Notes: generated by a model from the letters alone, not told the origin. A stretch of DNA of 64,000 nucleotides from SVFI01 sp964519385 (GCA_964519385.1 CAZFLR010000008.1:1-64000), one strand, 5' to 3'. Numbered from the stretch's first letter, positions 1 to 8,952 are shown. Translations and numbers: made by a program.

Positions 1-956
1 TCAGAAGGCTTCTCAATATGCTCTTTGGAAATCTGTGATACATGAAGAAGTGCATCAACACCCGGCTCTAACTCAACAAAAGCACCGAAGTCTGTCATTC
101 TTGCAACTGTTCCTTCCACTACATTTCCTACAGCATATTTGCTGTCTGCGTCCTTCCAAGGATTGGTATCATCAAACTTAAGGCTGAGAGCAATCTTCGT
201 TCCGTCAATATCTTTGATGAGACATTTCACCACATCGCCAACCTTAAACACTTTTTTAGGATTCTCAACTCTTCCCCATGACATTTCTGAAATATGGAGA
301 AGACCGTCAGCACCGCCGAGATCGATGAATACACCGAAATCTGTTACGTTTTTCACTGTTCCTTCTACTACATCGCCAACGCTGATCTTTTCAAACAGTT
401 CCTTCTGTGCTTCAAGTTTCTTGGCAACCATAAGCTGTTTGCGATCACCGATATAACGTCTTCTCTTTGGATTGTACTCGCTGATTACGAATTCAATCTC
501 CTGTCCGTCATACTTGGATAAATCTTTCTCATACACATTGGAAACAAGGCTTGCCGGAATAAAAATTCTGACCTCATCCACTACTACGCTGAGTCCGCCG
601 TCAAGTACCTGTGCAACCTTAGCTGTGAGAACCTCTTTATTGTTATATGCATCTTCGATTCTCTTGTTGCCCTTCTCAAGAGCAAGTCTCTTGTAGGAAA
701 GGATAACCTGTCCTTCGCCGTCATTTACTTTGACAACTTTTACTTCCATCGTGTCACCCGGCTTTAACACAGTCGTGAGGTCAACATTCGGCTCGTTTGT
801 GTATTCGTTTCTAGTAAGAACACCGTCTGATTTGTATCCGATATTAAGAATAGCTTCATCTGCTTTTACATCGATTACTGTTCCTTCGACTACCTCTCCA
901 TTATGAATTGTTTTCAATGATTCTTCTAACATTTGTTCAAAAGTTAATTCTGACAT
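1..956 (-). CDS. rpsA: 30S ribosomal protein S1, 3' end cut by window
   Basis: The frame starts with MSELTFEQMLEESLKTIHNG and stays open to the window edge, giving about 318 residues. It contains repeated S1 (OB-fold) RNA-binding domains: one near residues 20-85, a degenerate one near 100-170, a typical one with GVFIDLGGADGLLHISEMSW near 190-260, and the start of a fourth with GAFVELEPGVDALLHVSQIS. S1 helps mRNA bind the 30S subunit; low-GC Gram-positive homologues are more variable than the proteobacterial one. An AGGAGG site precedes the ATG. The start lies 20 bases inside the end of ispH, so the two are translationally coupled. Many clostridia fuse IspH and S1 into one protein; here they are separate but overlapping. 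Confidence 0.93.
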   Translation of the reverse strand, partial: MSELTFEQMLEESLKTIHNGEVVEGTVIDVKADEAILNIGYKSDGVLTRNEYTNEPNVDLTTVLKPGDTMEVKVVKVNDGEGQVILSYKRLALEKGNKRIEDAYNNKEVLTAKVAQVLDGGLSVVVDEVRIFIPASLVSNVYEKDLSKYDGQEIEFVISEYNPKRRRYIGDRKQLMVAKKLEAQKELFEKISVGDVVEGTVKNVTDFGVFIDLGGADGLLHISEMSWGRVENPKKVFKVGDVVKCLIKDIDGTKIALSLKFDDTNPWKDADSKYAVGNVVEGTVARMTDFGAFVELEPGVDALLHVSQISKEHIEKPS

Positions 957-1785
957 AATTTTGAACCTCCTCAATAATATTGTTCGGGGTAGACGCCCCA
1001 GCGGTAATTCCCACCAGTTTTGCAGATTTAGGTAATTCTAAATGCAAGTCATCCAGTGTCTGTATAAAATACGTGTTCTCACATTCCTTCCTGCAGATCT
1101 CATACAATTTCCGCGTGTTGGAGCTGTGAGTACCGCCTATCACGATCATGACATCCACGCGCGATGCAATGTTTCGCGCTTCCGTCTGTCGTTCCTCTGT
1201 TGCGTTACAAATCGTATTCACAACACTAATATCATAACCTTTTTTCTCAAAAATTTCAACTAAATCTTGAAATTTATTGTAGTTAAATGTCGTTTGTGAA
1301 ACAATGCAGATTTTTTGGTCTTTTTCAGCCATAAATTTTTCTGCCTCCTCCGGTGTTTCTATGACAACCGGAGGTGTCTGCGACCATCCGCAAATCCCCT
1401 GTACTTCCGGGTGCTCCGGGTTGCCGATGATGACTATCTGACAGCCTTCCCGGCTCTTTTCACCGACAATGCGGTGAATCTTTTTTACGAAAGGACAAGT
1501 GGCATCCACACATTTCAGTCCGCTGCTTTCAATTTTATCACAGACCGCTTTCTCGACTCCGTGCGAACGTATCACAACCGTTCCCGGCTCCGCATCTGCA
1601 AGTGACCCGACTCCTTCCAGAACCATCACCCCTCTTTTTTCAAGGTCTTTCACAACCTCCTCGTTATGAATAATCGGTCCGTATGTGTATATTTTATCTC
1701 CGCTCTCTATCTGCTCATATACAGTATCGACCGCCCGTCTGACTCCAAAACAAAAGCCGGCGGATTTTGCCAGTATAACTTCCAT
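937..1785 (-). CDS. ispH: 4-hydroxy-3-methylbut-2-enyl diphosphate reductase
   Basis: 282 residues, full length. The last enzyme of the MEP isoprenoid pathway: it reduces HMBPP to IPP and DMAPP in the cytosol with a [4Fe-4S] cluster. The three cluster cysteines are visible: Cys12 (GFCFGVRRAV), Cys97 (DATCPFV) and Cys193 (TICNATEERQ). The EE of NATEERQ is also typical of the family. It sits between cmk and rpsA, a standard clostridial order, with 17 bases to cmk and a 20-base overlap with rpsA, so the three are probably co-transcribed. Confidence 0.96.
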   Translation of the reverse strand: MEVILAKSAGFCFGVRRAVDTVYEQIESGDKIYTYGPIIHNEEVVKDLEKRGVMVLEGVGSLADAEPGTVVIRSHGVEKAVCDKIESSGLKCVDATCPFVKKIHRIVGEKSREGCQIVIIGNPEHPEVQGICGWSQTPPVVIETPEEAEKFMAEKDQKICIVSQTTFNYNKFQDLVEIFEKKGYDISVVNTICNATEERQTEARNIASRVDVMIVIGGTHSSNTRKLYEICRKECENTYFIQTLDDLHLELPKSAKLVGITAGASTPNNIIEEVQNYVRINF

Positions 1786-1802
1786 TTTTTGTTCCTTTCC
1801 GG

Positions 1803-2480
1803 TTATTTTTCCTCTGCGCCCTTTTGGGATGCAAGCTCACAAATCGCCTCTACCACCTCATCAATCGTCATGTCCGAAGAATCAATCAAAACCGCATCTT
1901 CCGCCTGTTTAAGCGGAGAATGCTCCCTTGTCATATCCCTGTAATCTCTCTCGATAATATCCGCCTCAATCTGCTCAAGATTACATTCCTGTCCCTTTTC
2001 TTCCAGTTCTTTGAAACGTCTCTTTGCACGAACTGCCGAAGAAGCCGTCAGGTAAACCTTTACATCCGCTTTTGGAAGTACACATGTACCGATATCTCTT
2101 CCATCCATGATAACATCCTGCTCTGCTGCAAGCTTTTTCTGAAGCTCAACCAGTTTTTCACGCACCTTTAAGTTGGTTGAACTGACGGATGCCATGTTTC
2201 CAACCTCCTCTGTACGGATAAAGCCATTCACGTTTTCACCATTGAGTAAAACCATCTGTTCCCCGTTTTCATGACGGATTGAAACATCCGCATCCTGACA
2301 GCGCATCGCAATCTCTTCCTGATTGTCCCTGCTGACATTGTTTCTTATCAAGTAAAGTGCCATCGCGCGATACATCGCTCCCGTATCTACATAAATAAAT
2401 CCAAGCTGCTTTGCCACACGCTTTGCTATTGTGCTTTTTCCGGCTCCTGCCGGTCCGTCTATCGCCACATTAAAACTCAT
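1803..2480 (-). CDS. cmk: Cytidylate kinase
   Basis: About 225 residues. It phosphorylates CMP and dCMP with ATP. The P-loop GPAGAGKST is at residues 9-17, followed by DTGAMYRA (substrate binding), MDGRDIGT and the lid region RAKRRFKEL. I chose the ATG at 2478-2480 (MSFNVAIDG), which matches the usual family N-terminus and lies about 11 bases after AAAGGA. A GTG three codons upstream (2487-2489) is possible but sits only 2-3 bases from that site. It is the first gene of the cmk-ispH-rpsA group and follows the flavoprotein gene closely. Confidence 0.94.
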   Translation of the reverse strand: MSFNVAIDGPAGAGKSTIAKRVAKQLGFIYVDTGAMYRAMALYLIRNNVSRDNQEEIAMRCQDADVSIRHENGEQMVLLNGENVNGFIRTEEVGNMASVSSTNLKVREKLVELQKKLAAEQDVIMDGRDIGTCVLPKADVKVYLTASSAVRAKRRFKELEEKGQECNLEQIEADIIERDYRDMTREHSPLKQAEDAVLIDSSDMTIDEVVEAICELASQKGAEEK

Positions 2481-2498
2481 TTTCTTCACATTCCTTTC

Positions 2499-3752
2499 TC
2501 ACTCCTGTGCCATATGCACACCTGCCAGATACCCCGTTGACCATGCAATCTGCAAGTTAAAGCCACCGGTCAGAGCATCTACGTCAATACATTCTCCGGC
2601 AAAATAAAGTCCTGTAATCTTCTTTGACTCCATGCTTGAGGGATTAATTTCTTTTACACTGATACCGCCCTGTGTGATAATCGCCTCTTTGAAATCCGCT
2701 GTTCCCAAAATCGTGACAGGCAAATGCTTTAACAGCATACCAAAACGCCTGCGTTCCTCCTTTGTCAGCTCATTCGCCTTCTTATCAGGCGAAATATCCG
2801 ACAACCGTATCATAACAGGTATCAGTTTTGAAGGAAGAAGCTCCGACAGCGCATTCTTAAACTGTTTATTATTTGCCTGCTCCATGTCACGCAAAATACG
2901 TTTGTCAAGCTGTTCCTGTGAAAGTGCCGGTTTCAGGTCGATAGTTAGCGTAAGCTTACCCTTTTGAAGCTGTTTTACGATTTTGCTGCTCGCGCTTAAA
3001 ATCAGCGGTCCGCTCACCCCAAAATGCGTAAAAAGCATTTCTCCGAAGCCTTCATATAATGTCTTTTTTCCACTTTTAATCTCTGCGGACACATTGCGCA
3101 GAGACAATCCCATAAGCTCATGACACCATGTTTCTTCCGAGACAAGAGGTACCAGTGCCGGATAGAGCTCCGTCACCTTATGCCCGGCCTTTTGTGCCAT
3201 TTCAAGCCCGCTTCCATTCGCTCCCGTAAGCGGATATGACACCCCTCCGGTCGCAAGAAGCACGCAATCTGCCTGTACTTTTTTCCCGTCTGCTAAAAGA
3301 ATACCTGTACATTTTTCCTTTTCTTCTTCGCCGTTTTTCTCTAAAAGAAGGGAAGCAACCGGTGTGTTTAAATGAATTTCCACGCCGAGTCTCCGCATTT
3401 CATATTCCAGTGCCCTGATAATGTCCGAGGAATGGTCACTTTTCGGAAACACACGGTTTCCACGTTCTGTTTTCAGCCGCACTCCCAAGCCTTCAAAAAA
3501 ATCCATACAGCTTTGTGCATCAAAATCATAAAACGCGCTGTATAAAAATTTAGGGTTTGTAATCACATTGGTCAAAAGCTCTTCGCAATCGGAATCGTTG
3601 GTTACATTGCACCTTCCCTTTCCCGTAATAAAGAGTTTTTTTCCCACCTTTTCATTTTGTTCATACAGCAAAACACGCGCACCCTTCTGCGCCGCCGTAA
3701 TTGCTGCCATCATACCGGCCGGACCTGCGCCGACCACAATTATACATTTCAT
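2499..3752 (-). CDS. BaiN/HI0933-type NAD(P)/FAD-dependent oxidoreductase
   Basis: 417 residues. The N-terminus carries a Rossmann FAD-binding fold (VVGAGPAGMMAAITAAQKGA, then an acidic residue at the end of the second strand) and a GKGRCNVTN motif; the C-terminus has AGECIDVDALTGGFNLQIA, typical of the HI0933/YhiN/BaiN family. Members are soluble flavoproteins whose physiological substrate is mostly unknown. BaiN is reported to act in gut bacterial bile-acid dehydroxylation, but the wider family occurs in bacteria that lack that pathway and no bai genes are nearby. It sits just upstream of cmk and 5 bases after the RpiR regulator, suggesting one transcript. The family call is firm; the substrate is unknown. 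Confidence 0.88.
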   Translation of the reverse strand: MKCIIVVGAGPAGMMAAITAAQKGARVLLYEQNEKVGKKLFITGKGRCNVTNDSDCEELLTNVITNPKFLYSAFYDFDAQSCMDFFEGLGVRLKTERGNRVFPKSDHSSDIIRALEYEMRRLGVEIHLNTPVASLLLEKNGEEEKEKCTGILLADGKKVQADCVLLATGGVSYPLTGANGSGLEMAQKAGHKVTELYPALVPLVSEETWCHELMGLSLRNVSAEIKSGKKTLYEGFGEMLFTHFGVSGPLILSASSKIVKQLQKGKLTLTIDLKPALSQEQLDKRILRDMEQANNKQFKNALSELLPSKLIPVMIRLSDISPDKKANELTKEERRRFGMLLKHLPVTILGTADFKEAIITQGGISVKEINPSSMESKKITGLYFAGECIDVDALTGGFNLQIAWSTGYLAGVHMAQE

Positions 3753-3757
3753 AATTA

Positions 3758-4675
3758 TTATTCCTTTGTCAAAGAATTATCCAGCATCGGTTCATCATCA
3801 ATAAAATTAATCTCGTCATTGAGATATACCTGATAATCACCCCATACTCTTTCAAGCTCCTTCAGATTGTCCCTCGTCTGGTCCGGAGCCTTCACACAGA
3901 GTGCTACGACAAGCGCGTTAATGAGACTGAGCGGAGCAACCAAAGAGTCCACGATAGACAGCATATCACTCCTTGCAAGAAGATTACAGGAGGAATAGAG
4001 ACACATCGGCGAATGCTGTGTGTCCGTGATGGAAATCACCTTTGCATTCCGGTCTCTCGCAAACTCCATTGCCTTCAGGGTTCTCATGGAATATCTCGGA
4101 AAACTGATGCCAATAACCACATCCTCCGCATCCACGCGAATCATCTGTTCAAACAGCTCTGTCATGGAGGTTGTGCGCAACATTATCACATCACCGCGAA
4201 TCATGGAAAGATAAAATCCAAGGAAATTCGCAAGCGGCTCACAGCTCCTTAACCCTATCACATATACATGCTTTGCCGCCAGGATGGAATCCACCGCCAT
4301 TCCGAAGGATACCGGATCCAGATGCTCCATGGTATGTGAAATCTTATCTATATCCGCCTGCAGCACCGACATAACAAGCTCGGACTGCGAACTGTTCCCA
4401 TATTTTACTCCAACCTTCTGTACGCTGCTCCATTTCCCCTGTACCCATTCTTCCAATGCCTTCTGAAGCTCCGGATATCCATTATAGCCAAGCACCGACG
4501 CAAACCGGACTACTGTCGATTCGCTGACATTAATTTCCGCTCCAAGCTTTGCTGCAGTCATGAAAACAGCACTGTCATAGTGTTCCATAATAAAAGCCGC
4601 AATTTTCTTCTGCCCTTTACTCAGCTTATCGTATTTCATTTCTATTCTGCTGATAATATCTACCGTCTTTGCCAT
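3758..4675 (-). CDS. MurR/RpiR family transcriptional regulator
   Basis: 305 residues. Residues about 1-77 form the HTH_6 domain (LSKGQKKIAAFIMEH, then GAEINVSESTVVRFASVLGYNGYPELQKAL, a classic RpiR helix-turn-helix). Residues about 120-260 form a SIS sugar-isomerase domain (VYVIGLRSCEPLANFL, DVVIGISFPRYS) that normally binds a phosphosugar effector. RBS GAGGAATTG precedes ATG. The acidic C-terminal tail (DDEPMLDNSLTKE) is unusual but harmless. No sugar genes adjoin it, so its target is unknown; it precedes the flavoprotein by 5 bases and may regulate this transcript. Confidence 0.9.
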   Translation of the reverse strand: MAKTVDIISRIEMKYDKLSKGQKKIAAFIMEHYDSAVFMTAAKLGAEINVSESTVVRFASVLGYNGYPELQKALEEWVQGKWSSVQKVGVKYGNSSQSELVMSVLQADIDKISHTMEHLDPVSFGMAVDSILAAKHVYVIGLRSCEPLANFLGFYLSMIRGDVIMLRTTSMTELFEQMIRVDAEDVVIGISFPRYSMRTLKAMEFARDRNAKVISITDTQHSPMCLYSSCNLLARSDMLSIVDSLVAPLSLINALVVALCVKAPDQTRDNLKELERVWGDYQVYLNDEINFIDDEPMLDNSLTKE

Positions 4676-4710
4676 ATCAATTCCTCATATCTTCTCAGTC
4701 TTTTTCAAAA

Positions 4711-5268
4711 CTATTTTTCATTCTTTTCATAGGTTTCCCTGAGCAGACGAAGTGTCTCTGCCTCTGGAAGATCATAGTCGCCTGTAATCGCCATACTCGC
4801 CGCCCCATGAATGAATATCCACATCTTCATAAAAAGCTCACCCGGATCTTTGACTCCGAGAGCCTTTGCCCTCGCAATTTCTTTCATAAAAGCTCCCGTC
4901 GAGCCGTTCAAAAGCTCATAGAGGCTCTTTCCGTATCGTTCCTTCGACAAAAACAAAAGGTAAAAAAGCCGGGAATGCTTTACCGCGAAGTCGATGTATG
5001 CCATTCCAAAGCGCACAAACGGCTTTTCCTCCGTCTCATGCCCCCTGCAGTAATCTGTATAAAAATCCGAGAAAAACCGGATTGCCATGTCAAACACTTC
5101 TTCATGAAGCTGCTGCATATTCTCATATATACGGAAAATCGGTTGCGTGGAACAGCCTGCCTTATCCGCAAGTCTTCTCGCCGTAACACTTTCCAAGCCT
5201 TCCGTTTTAGCAATTTCAAATGCTGCATTCTGAATCATTTCTTTTGTAATACTTATCTTTCTCGCCAT
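4711..5268 (-). CDS. TetR/AcrR family transcriptional regulator
   Basis: 185 residues from the ATG at 5266-5268 (MARKISITKEMIQ). A GTG three codons upstream would overlap the GAGG ribosome site and is less likely. The N-terminal helix-turn-helix spans about residues 8-52 (AFEIAKTEGLESVTARRLADKAGCSTQPIFRIYENMQQL, typical TetR spacing); the rest is a helical ligand-binding domain with a TetR_C-like region (FMKMWIFIHGAASMAITGD). TetR proteins are usually autoregulated dimers that release DNA on ligand binding. A perfect -35 and good -10 lie upstream with an inverted repeat between -10 and the start. The gene just upstream is the broken thioesterase. Confidence 0.9.
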   Translation of the reverse strand: MARKISITKEMIQNAAFEIAKTEGLESVTARRLADKAGCSTQPIFRIYENMQQLHEEVFDMAIRFFSDFYTDYCRGHETEEKPFVRFGMAYIDFAVKHSRLFYLLFLSKERYGKSLYELLNGSTGAFMKEIARAKALGVKDPGELFMKMWIFIHGAASMAITGDYDLPEAETLRLLRETYEKNEK

Positions 5269-5296
5269 TGTTTTCACCTCATAAAAATAGACCAGG

Positions 5297-5324
5297 ATAA
5301 CACATGTATCATAACGCTTGTTAT
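5297..5324. promoter_or_regulatory. Candidate TetR operator (inverted repeat)
   Basis: The arms ATAACA (5297-5302) and TGTTAT (5319-5324) form an inverted repeat that overlaps the -10 and likely start point of the tetR promoter. TetR proteins commonly bind such repeats at their own promoter. The arms are short (6 bases), so this is an inference. Confidence 0.35.
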
Positions 5325-5351
5325 TCTAGTCTGTTTTTTCTCTTTTGTCAA
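5323..5351 (-). promoter_or_regulatory. Sigma-A promoter of the tetR gene
   Basis: Read on the minus strand: -35 TTGACA (5346-5351), a 17-base spacer, -10 TAGAAT (5323-5328). The match is 6/6 and 5/6. It lies just past the end of the thioesterase gene and should drive the TetR regulator and perhaps the genes after it. Confidence 0.75.
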
Positions 5352-5362
5352 CATTATGTGAA

Positions 5363-5801
5363 CTACTCGGCTTCATTTTCATCATAAACAGCCGCTGCGA
5401 AGCATTCATATATATCCGGATAATCTCTCTTTAGATGGACAGGTCTCAGGTTCCTGTCCACAAATCCGTGTTCAGAGCTTCCCGTTGCGTGAAGTTCTCC
5501 TGTCTCACGGTTGTAAACTTCATAGGAAATACTAAACTTAACGCCTTTGAACTTCCGGAGTCTGATGCGTATCATAAAGGTTTCCCCCATAGCGGAACGC
5601 TTTTTTATACCGGCAAGAAGCTTCAAGTACGGGAATCAGAATCCCTCTTTTTTCTATTTCATCATATGGTAGCCCCATTTTTTTCATAAAATCAATACGG
5701 GCTTCCTCAAACCAGCGTATATAATTGGAATGATGGACGATTTTCATCTGATCTGTTTCATAATAATATATTTTTCTTTCATATGGCGTGTATTCTTTCA
5801 T
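5363..5801 (-). pseudogene. YbgC/FadM-type acyl-CoA thioesterase, frameshifted
   Basis: Two overlapping frames (5538-5801 and 5363-5626) together make one hotdog-fold 4HBT thioesterase of about 145 residues. The first gives the N-terminus with the catalytic Asp context (YYETDQMKIVHHSNYIRWFEEARIDF) and ends at KKAFRYG; the second supplies ETFMIRIRLRKFKGVKF through SSEHGFVDRNLRPV. The frames join exactly if a run of five G (CCCCC on plus, 5584-5588) is read as four, giving RYGETFMIRIRL as expected for the family. So there is one extra base in a homopolymer: a real mutation, a phase-variable tract or a sequencing error. The intact enzyme would hydrolyse short acyl-CoA thioesters in the cytosol. 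Confidence 0.85.
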
Positions 5802-5858
5802 TTTTTCACCCCGTTTTTTCCATTTACTCTAACAGCTTTCCTTATTTTTTGCAAGAAC

Positions 5859-5888
5859 AAAAAGAGCTCCTACAATATGCAGGAGCTC
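5859..5888 (-). terminator. Terminator of the decarboxylase operon
   Basis: Minus strand: AGGAGCTC-type inverted repeat (arms at 5881-5888 and 5864-5871, GAGCTCCT/AGGAGCTC) followed by TTTTT (5859-5863). It lies about 24 bases after the oadA stop codon, a typical rho-independent terminator. Confidence 0.88.
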
Positions 5889-5911
5889 CTCTTATTATCT
5901 CTTATGTCAGA

Positions 5912-7333
5912 TTAAACCGGATAAGCACCGTTTTCTGTATCAGCTTTGGATAAATCCACTTTATCCTGCTGTGCTTTACGATACTTGAAGAAATCTGTTG
6001 CAACCTGCGGGAATAATGCGTATGATAATACGTCCTCATCCTGCTGTTTCCATTCTTTCATTTCTGATTCCAGTTTCTCCATTTCGTTCTCGATAAGGTC
6101 TGCCGGACGACATGTAATTCTCTCTTCTCCCGGAATAACTTTATCAATAACTTCCTGGCTCATAGGTTTTACTGTCTGACCATATTTACCTCGTAAAACG
6201 TCTTTTGTCTGGTCAGTAGCCATTTTGTATCTTTCACCCATAAGAACATTGAATACAGCCTGTGTACCAACGATCTGTGAAGAAGGTGTAACAAGTGGCG
6301 GTTCACCAAGGTCCTTACGAACTGCAGGAATCTCTTTTAATACATCATAGTATCTGTCTTCTGCATTCTGCTCTTTTAACTGGCTAACCATGTTAGAAAG
6401 CATTCCGCCCGGTACCTGATATAATAATGTCTTAATATCAACACCCATAACCTTCGGATTTAAGAGACCTGATGCAAGGCACTCATCTCTGTATGGTCTG
6501 AAGTAATCAGCAATTTCTGCCAGTAAGTTCTGGTCAAGTCCTGTGTCATACTCTGTTCCCTTGAATGTCTCAACCATAACCTCTGTTGCAGGCTGGGATG
6601 TTCCGAGTGCGAACGGACTCATTGCACAGTCAATTACATCTACACCGGCTTCTACTGCTTTTAAGTATGTCATGGAAGCGACACCTGATGTGTAGTGTGT
6701 ATGTAACTGAATCGGAAGTTTTGTAACTTCTTTCATTGATTTAATAAGCTCTGCTGCTTTATACGGTACTAAAAGACCTGCCATATCCTTGATACAGATG
6801 GAGTCTGCACCCATCTCTTCAATTTTCTTAGCCATGTCAGTCCAGTATTCCATTGTATAAGCATCGCCAAGTGTATAAGAAAGAGCAATCTGTGCATGAC
6901 CTCTTCCTTCACGCTGTTTAATCTTGTTAGTAGCTTTTACAGCCTCTTCCAAATTGCGAAGGTCATTGAGACAGTCAAAAATACGAATGATATCAATACC
7001 GTTAGCAACTGATTTCTCTACAAATGCGTCTACAACGTCATCTGCATATGGTCTGTAACCTAAAATGTTCTGTCCTCTGAATAACATCTGAAGAGGAGTA
7101 TTCGGACATCCGTCTTTAATCTTTCTGAGTCTGTCCCATGGATCTTCCTTTAAGAAACGAAGGGAAGCGTCGAATGTTGCACCACCCCAGCACTCAAGAG
7201 AATTGTATCCTACTTTGTCCAGCTTTCCTAAAATAGGAAGCATGAATTCCGTTGGCATTCTTGTTGCGATCAGTGACTGATGCGCATCACGTAATATGGT
7301 TTCGGTAATCTTTACCGGTTTCTTTTCTGCCAT
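5912..7333 (-). CDS. oadA: OadA-like carboxyltransferase (oxaloacetate decarboxylase alpha / 5S-type)
   Basis: 473 residues. A DRE-TIM (HMGL-like) barrel with the metal and catalytic residues of the pyruvate carboxylase/OadA/5S transcarboxylase family: Asp16 (LRDAHQS), the carboxylated-type Lys182 (CIKDMAGL) and His211/His213 (LHTHYTSG). The C-terminal PYC_OADA helical domain follows to about residue 440. The fused biotinyl domain seen in many OadA proteins is missing; biotin is on the separate carrier encoded upstream. It transfers CO2 between oxaloacetate/pyruvate and biotin in the cytosol. RBS AGGAGGAA. It is the last gene of a five-gene operon, before a strong terminator. An exact physiological substrate cannot be read from sequence. 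Confidence 0.93.
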   Translation of the reverse strand: MAEKKPVKITETILRDAHQSLIATRMPTEFMLPILGKLDKVGYNSLECWGGATFDASLRFLKEDPWDRLRKIKDGCPNTPLQMLFRGQNILGYRPYADDVVDAFVEKSVANGIDIIRIFDCLNDLRNLEEAVKATNKIKQREGRGHAQIALSYTLGDAYTMEYWTDMAKKIEEMGADSICIKDMAGLLVPYKAAELIKSMKEVTKLPIQLHTHYTSGVASMTYLKAVEAGVDVIDCAMSPFALGTSQPATEVMVETFKGTEYDTGLDQNLLAEIADYFRPYRDECLASGLLNPKVMGVDIKTLLYQVPGGMLSNMVSQLKEQNAEDRYYDVLKEIPAVRKDLGEPPLVTPSSQIVGTQAVFNVLMGERYKMATDQTKDVLRGKYGQTVKPMSQEVIDKVIPGEERITCRPADLIENEMEKLESEMKEWKQQDEDVLSYALFPQVATDFFKYRKAQQDKVDLSKADTENGAYPV

Positions 7334-7362
7334 TTATTTTTTCCTCCTGTTTTTAATTTAAT

Positions 7363-8514
7363 TTAGAATACTCCGAATACAGCCATGAATGTTCCGGCTG
7401 CTACGGCTGTACCTACAACTCCGGCAACGTTAGGTCCCATCGCATGCATGAGAAGGAAGTTCGTAGGATCTGCCTCTGCACCAACCTTCTGGGATACTCT
7501 GGCTGCCATAGGAACTGCGGAAACTCCTGCAGAACCAATCAGCGGATTTACCTGGCCTTTCGTTACGATACACATTAATTTACCGAATAATACACCTGCT
7601 GCAGTACCGAAAGCAAACGCAATCAGACCAAGTGCAACAATCTTTAATGTATCCATATTCAGGAATGCTTCCGCACTTGTAGTAGCACCTACAGATGTAC
7701 CAAGCAAAATAACTACGATGTACATAAGTGCATTGGACGCTGTCTCTGTCAACTGACGAACAACGCCAGACTCTCTGAACAGGTTACCGAGCATCAGCAT
7801 ACCAACAAGCGGAGCTGTTGTCGGAAGAATTAAGGCTACAACAATAGTAACGATAATCGGGAATAAAATTCTCTCAAGCTTAGAAATCGGACGAAGCTGT
7901 CCCATTTTAATCTTACGTTCTTTTTCTGTTGTAAGTAATTTCATAATCGGCGGCTGGATAATCGGAACAAGTGACATATATGAATATGCTGCCACGGCGA
8001 TTGGTCCGAGAAGTGCCGTCTGCGACAATTTCGTTGCAAGGAAAATAGATGTCGGACCGTCAGCACCACCGATGATGGAAATAGCTGCTGCAGCTTTATC
8101 ATTGAATCCGAGAGCAATCGCTCCGAAATAAGCTGCGAAAATACCGAACTGAGCTGCTGCACCGAGCAGGAAGCTCTTCGGGTTAGCGATAAGCGGACCA
8201 AAGTCTGTCATCGCACCTACACCCATGAAGATGAGGGACGGCATAATAGCCCATTCATCTAAAAGATAAAAATAATACAAAAGACCACCGACTCCGTTAG
8301 AGGAATCTTCAATGCTCAGCATGATGTCCGGATAAATATTTACCAGGAGCATACCAAATGCAATCGGAACCAGAAGCAACGGCTCAAATTCATGTCGAAT
8401 TGCAAGATACAAGAATACACATGCTACGACAATCATAATATAGTTTCCGATTGTAAGATTGAAGAAAGCCGTCTGATGTACAAGATTATCCAATGTATTA
8501 ATAATGTAATCCAT
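7363..8514 (-). CDS. oadB: Na+-transporting carboxylic acid decarboxylase beta subunit
   Basis: 383 residues with about ten membrane helices. Family hallmarks are present: GVGAMTDFGPLIANP, SIIGGADGPTSIFLAT and, near the end, GSAGVSAVPMAARVSQK and HAMGPNVAGVVG. It decarboxylates carboxybiotin and couples that to export of about two Na+ across the membrane. The Asp of GGADGPT is the family's conserved Na+/H+ site. RBS AGGTCG/GAGG-type before the ATG. It lies between the biotin carrier and OadA genes and marks the cluster as a sodium pump rather than an anabolic carboxylase. Confidence 0.95.
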   Translation of the reverse strand: MDYIINTLDNLVHQTAFFNLTIGNYIMIVVACVFLYLAIRHEFEPLLLVPIAFGMLLVNIYPDIMLSIEDSSNGVGGLLYYFYLLDEWAIMPSLIFMGVGAMTDFGPLIANPKSFLLGAAAQFGIFAAYFGAIALGFNDKAAAAISIIGGADGPTSIFLATKLSQTALLGPIAVAAYSYMSLVPIIQPPIMKLLTTEKERKIKMGQLRPISKLERILFPIIVTIVVALILPTTAPLVGMLMLGNLFRESGVVRQLTETASNALMYIVVILLGTSVGATTSAEAFLNMDTLKIVALGLIAFAFGTAAGVLFGKLMCIVTKGQVNPLIGSAGVSAVPMAARVSQKVGAEADPTNFLLMHAMGPNVAGVVGTAVAAGTFMAVFGVF

Positions 8515-8561
8515 TTTTCGACCTCCTGTTATTTGCCCTTTGATTTCAAATCAAAGACATA

Positions 8562-8933
8562 TTAGTTTAATGTTGCAAGAGTAGCACCTGCTTCTACAGC
8601 ATCGCCGACTGCTACATCAATGCTGGCAATTGTTCCGTCTTCCGGAGCAACAACAGGGATTTCCATCTTCATTGCTTCAAGAATAATCACTGCATCGCCT
8701 CTCTTAACTGCCTGACCTACGCTTGCTTCTACCTTAAATACTTTACCTGCTGCACCTGCTTCAACTTTGATACTGCCTGCTGCGCCTGAAGCCTTTGGTG
8801 CGGCTACCGGAGCTGCTTTCGGAGCTGCCTTTGGTGCAGCCTTAGGAGCTGCTGCAACAGCACCTGAAGCAGCACCTTCTTCAACTACTACATCGTATAC
8901 GTTTCCGTTAACGGTAATTGTATAATTTTTCAT
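8562..8933 (-). CDS. Biotin carboxyl carrier protein of the sodium pump
   Basis: 123 residues: an N-terminal strand region (MKNYTITVNGNVYDVVVEEG), an Ala/Pro/Lys linker of repeated KAAP units (about residues 24-50), then a biotinyl domain with EAMKMEI, where Lys89 is the biotinylation site. It resembles GcdC and the 1.3S transcarboxylase subunit. It shuttles carboxybiotin between the carboxyltransferase(s) and OadB. The flexible linker is typical of such carriers. RBS AGGAGG. It lies between the OadG-like gene and oadB. Confidence 0.93.
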   Translation of the reverse strand: MKNYTITVNGNVYDVVVEEGAASGAVAAAPKAAPKAAPKAAPVAAPKASGAAGSIKVEAGAAGKVFKVEASVGQAVKRGDAVIILEAMKMEIPVVAPEDGTIASIDVAVGDAVEAGATLATLN

Positions 8934-8952
8934 TTTAATATCCTCCTGTTAA

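Noticed and set aside
4669..5361. Open frame of 230 codons on the plus strand
   Set aside because: It is antisense to the TetR gene and its promoter; the composition is shadow-like and no ribosome site is present.
8790..8870. Tandem repeat that could look like a small array
   Set aside because: It codes for the KAAP linker of the biotin carrier, in frame; not a CRISPR array.
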